A DNA stretch of 64,000 bases from Thalassobaculum fulvum. GTDB taxonomy: Bacteria > Pseudomonadota > Alphaproteobacteria > Thalassobaculales > Thalassobaculaceae. The stretch covers positions 248,001 to 312,000 of the forward strand of contig NZ_BMZS01000003.1 in NCBI RefSeq assembly GCF_014652915.1, in the 5' to 3' direction. A program made the translations under genes and the position numbers. This document shows, one piece after another, positions 62,654-64,000 of the stretch (its first letter is position 1; every line of letters starts with the position of its first letter). Under the pieces are notes generated by a model that searched no databases, was not told the origin of the DNA, and worked only from the letters and a program-made list of their open reading frames with translations.

Positions 62654-63361
62654 TCAGGCTGCCTTGGCGACGGCCGGGGCCTCGTGCAGCACGGCGGTCA
62701 GCTCGGCCAGGATCGACAGCGCGATCTCGGCCGGCGAAACCGCGCCGATCGGCAGCCCGGCCGGGCCGTGGATGCGGGCCAGGGTAGCGTCGTCGAAGCC
62801 GAGTTCGCGCAGCCGGTCGAGCCGCCTGGCGTGGGTGCGCCGGCTGCCGAGGCAGGCGATGTAGAACGCGTCCGACTTCAGCGCGACCTCGAGCGCCGGG
62901 TCGTCGAGCTTGGGGTCGTGGGTGAGGGTGACGACCGCGGTCCGGCTGTCCGGTTTCAGGGCTTCCATCGCCTCGTCCGGCCAGTCGTCGACCAGGCGGA
63001 CGTTCGGGAACCGGTCGGCGGTCGCGAAGCTGGCCCGCGGGTCGACCACGATCACCTCGTAGCCGGCGATCGCCGCCATCGGCACCAGGGTCTGCGAGAT
63101 GTGCACCGCGCCGATCACGATGATCCGGAGCGGCGGGTTGTGGCAGTCGACGAAGTAGCGGGCGTCGCCGTGCTCGACCACCCCGCCGGCGTTGTCGCGC
63201 AGGCGCCGCCGGGTCTCGGCCACCACCGCCTCGGGCAGGGAGCCGTCGACCCGGTCATGGTACACCAGGGCCTGGGCGCCGTCGGTCAGGGCCGTGACCA
63301 GCGCGACCGGCGCCTTGGCCGCCCGGGCGGCCTGCAGATCGTTGAACAGTGCCGCCTTCAT
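62654..63361 (-). CDS. XdhC/CoxI-type maturation protein, C-terminal Rossmann type
   Basis: A 235-residue protein, ATG 63361, 1 bp from the MoeA/MocA gene. Blocks such as LRIIVIGAVHISQTLVPMAAIAGYEVIVVDPRASFA in pieces, VVTLTHDPKLDDPALEVAL and IACLGSRRTHARRLDRL match the XdhC C-terminal domain. This domain binds the molybdenum cofactor and helps its sulfuration and insertion. The shorter XdhC N-terminal-domain protein is encoded next, so the usual one-chain XdhC is split in two genes here. Confidence 0.9.
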   Translation of the reverse strand: MKAALFNDLQAARAAKAPVALVTALTDGAQALVYHDRVDGSLPEAVVAETRRRLRDNAGGVVEHGDARYFVDCHNPPLRIIVIGAVHISQTLVPMAAIAGYEVIVVDPRASFATADRFPNVRLVDDWPDEAMEALKPDSRTAVVTLTHDPKLDDPALEVALKSDAFYIACLGSRRTHARRLDRLRELGFDDATLARIHGPAGLPIGAVSPAEIALSILAELTAVLHEAPAVAKAA

Positions 63362-63365
63362 GACC

Positions 63366-63707
63366 TCACGCCTCCAACCGCTCGACCCAGACCTCGACCT
63401 TGCCGCCGCAGGCGAGGCCGACGTCCCAGGCCTGTTCGTCGCTGACGCCGAAGTCCAGCAGGCGGGGGGCGCCGCCGGCCATGACGTCGAACGCCTCCTT
63501 GATGACCGCGCCCTCGATGCAACCGCCCGATACCGAGCCGACCATGGCACCTTCGCCGTCGACCACCAGCCGCGAGCCGACCGGACGCGGCGAACTGCCC
63601 CAGGTCTTCACCACGGTCGCGATCGCGACCTTGCGGCCCTCGGCGAGCCAGCTGCCGGCCGTGGCGAGCACGTCCTCCTGGCTGGCGAATGCGGATGCGT
63701 CGGTCAT
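63366..63707 (-). CDS. XdhC/CoxI-family N-terminal-domain protein
   Basis: A 113-residue protein starting at ATG 63707, 2 bp after the CoxE-like stop. It consists of the XdhC N-terminal domain: AIATVVKTWGSSPRPVGSRLVV, GSVSGGCIEGAVI and the terminal GLACGGKVEVWVERL. The Cys of GGCIEG and of ACGGK are the conserved positions. It likely acts with the following Rossmann-type protein in delivering the sulfurated molybdenum cofactor. Confidence 0.9.
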   Translation of the reverse strand: MTDASAFASQEDVLATAGSWLAEGRKVAIATVVKTWGSSPRPVGSRLVVDGEGAMVGSVSGGCIEGAVIKEAFDVMAGGAPRLLDFGVSDEQAWDVGLACGGKVEVWVERLEA

Positions 63708-63709
63708 CG

Positions 63710-64000
63710 TCAGGCTCCCTGCTTGTCGCGCTGCTCGTCCTCGACCCGGCGCAGCGCGGCCAACCAACCTTCCATGCCCTCGCGCCGGCGGAGCGCCGGC
63801 CGCCCGATCGTATCCGCAAGCTGCTCGAGGCTGTCGAGCGAATGGACGGTCCGGAAATCGTCGACGTGCGGGAGAATGGCGCGAACCCCCAAAGATTTGG
63901 GCGCGAAGCCGTCGAAGCGCAACAGCGGATTGAGCCAGATGAGTCGGCGGCAGGACTTGTGCAGCCGCTCCATCTCCTCGGCCAGCCCGGTCCCGACCTC
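63710..64000 (-). CDS. VWA-containing CoxE-like protein, C-terminal part
   Basis: The frame is open to the right window edge, so about 96 C-terminal residues are visible. They read LIWLNPLLRFDGFAPKSLGV and LPHVDDFRTVHSLDSLEQL, the standard end of CoxE-like VWA proteins that partner the AAA+ ATPase CoxD in maturing the active site of CO-dehydrogenase-type molybdenum hydroxylases. The N-terminal VWA metal site is outside the window. It is the first visible gene of the maturation operon. Confidence 0.88.
   Translation of the reverse strand, partial: EVGTGLAEEMERLHKSCRRLIWLNPLLRFDGFAPKSLGVRAILPHVDDFRTVHSLDSLEQLADTIGRPALRRREGMEGWLAALRRVEDEQRDKQGA

Overview
The window is about 64 kb of high-GC bacterial chromosome. 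It carries many overlapping stop/start pairs (ATGA, GTGA, TTGA), TRAP transporters, a class I PHA synthase, class II fructose bisphosphatase (GlpX), CoxE/XdhC-type molybdo-hydroxylase maturation genes and an RTX metalloprotease. This fits an alphaproteobacterium, probably in or near the Rhodospirillales. That placement is inferred from gene content and composition, not from a marker-gene tree.

Layout. 1-1448: tail of a PfkB sugar kinase, a dihydroxyacetophenone-dioxygenase-like cupin and methylglyoxal synthase, closed by a strong hairpin. 1523-9656: two paralogous TRAP uptake systems on the minus strand (order P-Q-M, then P-M-Q plus two small membrane proteins). The first has a terminator-like hairpin between dctP and dctQM. 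10141-11375: an AroQ-like protein with an altered active site and a dimeric alpha/beta-barrel protein. 11524-19966: a plus-strand acyl-CoA cluster (BadI-like ring-cleaving hydrolase, AliA-like CoA ligase, hydratase, dehydrogenase, hydroxyacyl-CoA dehydrogenase, CaiB/AMACR-like protein, quinone oxidoreductase). It reads as an alicyclic (cyclohexanecarboxylate-type) carboxylic acid degradation pathway. 20043-34785: metabolic and housekeeping genes (LysR, GNAT, MFS, ComB-like, a CoA-binding/MetY fusion, AEC carrier, two HAD phosphatases, TPR-FkbM methyltransferase, old yellow enzyme, thioesterase, mutarotase).

34920-35873 is the ribosomal operon rplM-rpsI. A 7.3-kb low-GC integrative island (about 35857-43182) sits in the 3' end of rpsI. 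Its 15-bp attachment core is repeated at both ends, it restores the last rpsI codons, and it supplies its own terminator. The displaced native rpsI terminator lies beyond the right end. The island carries a tyrosine integrase next to attL, a C5-methyltransferase/type II restriction enzyme pair, a small serine recombinase, a winged-helix plus PD-(D/E)xK-like protein and a small protein with an HUH-like motif.

43323-58424 holds gamma-carbonic anhydrase, a SAM methyltransferase, phaC, an OmpA-like lipoprotein, hom, glpX and recJ. Two nearly identical tRNA-Glu genes (UUC and CUC) follow, flanking an RTX M10 protease, and then an aspartoacylase-like enzyme, a PNPOx-family protein, a Bcr/CflA exporter and an SprA-like protein. 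58433-64000 holds an exported protein, an alpha/beta hydrolase, a short FlgC-like protein and a minus-strand maturation operon for a molybdenum hydroxylase (CoxE-like, two XdhC-type proteins, a MoeA/MocA fusion, a NifU-like scaffold) that runs off the right edge.

Three copies of a roughly 110-130-bp bipartite palindrome (12348, 14186, 26031) form an intergenic repeat family. No CRISPR array, rRNA gene or intact insertion sequence was seen.
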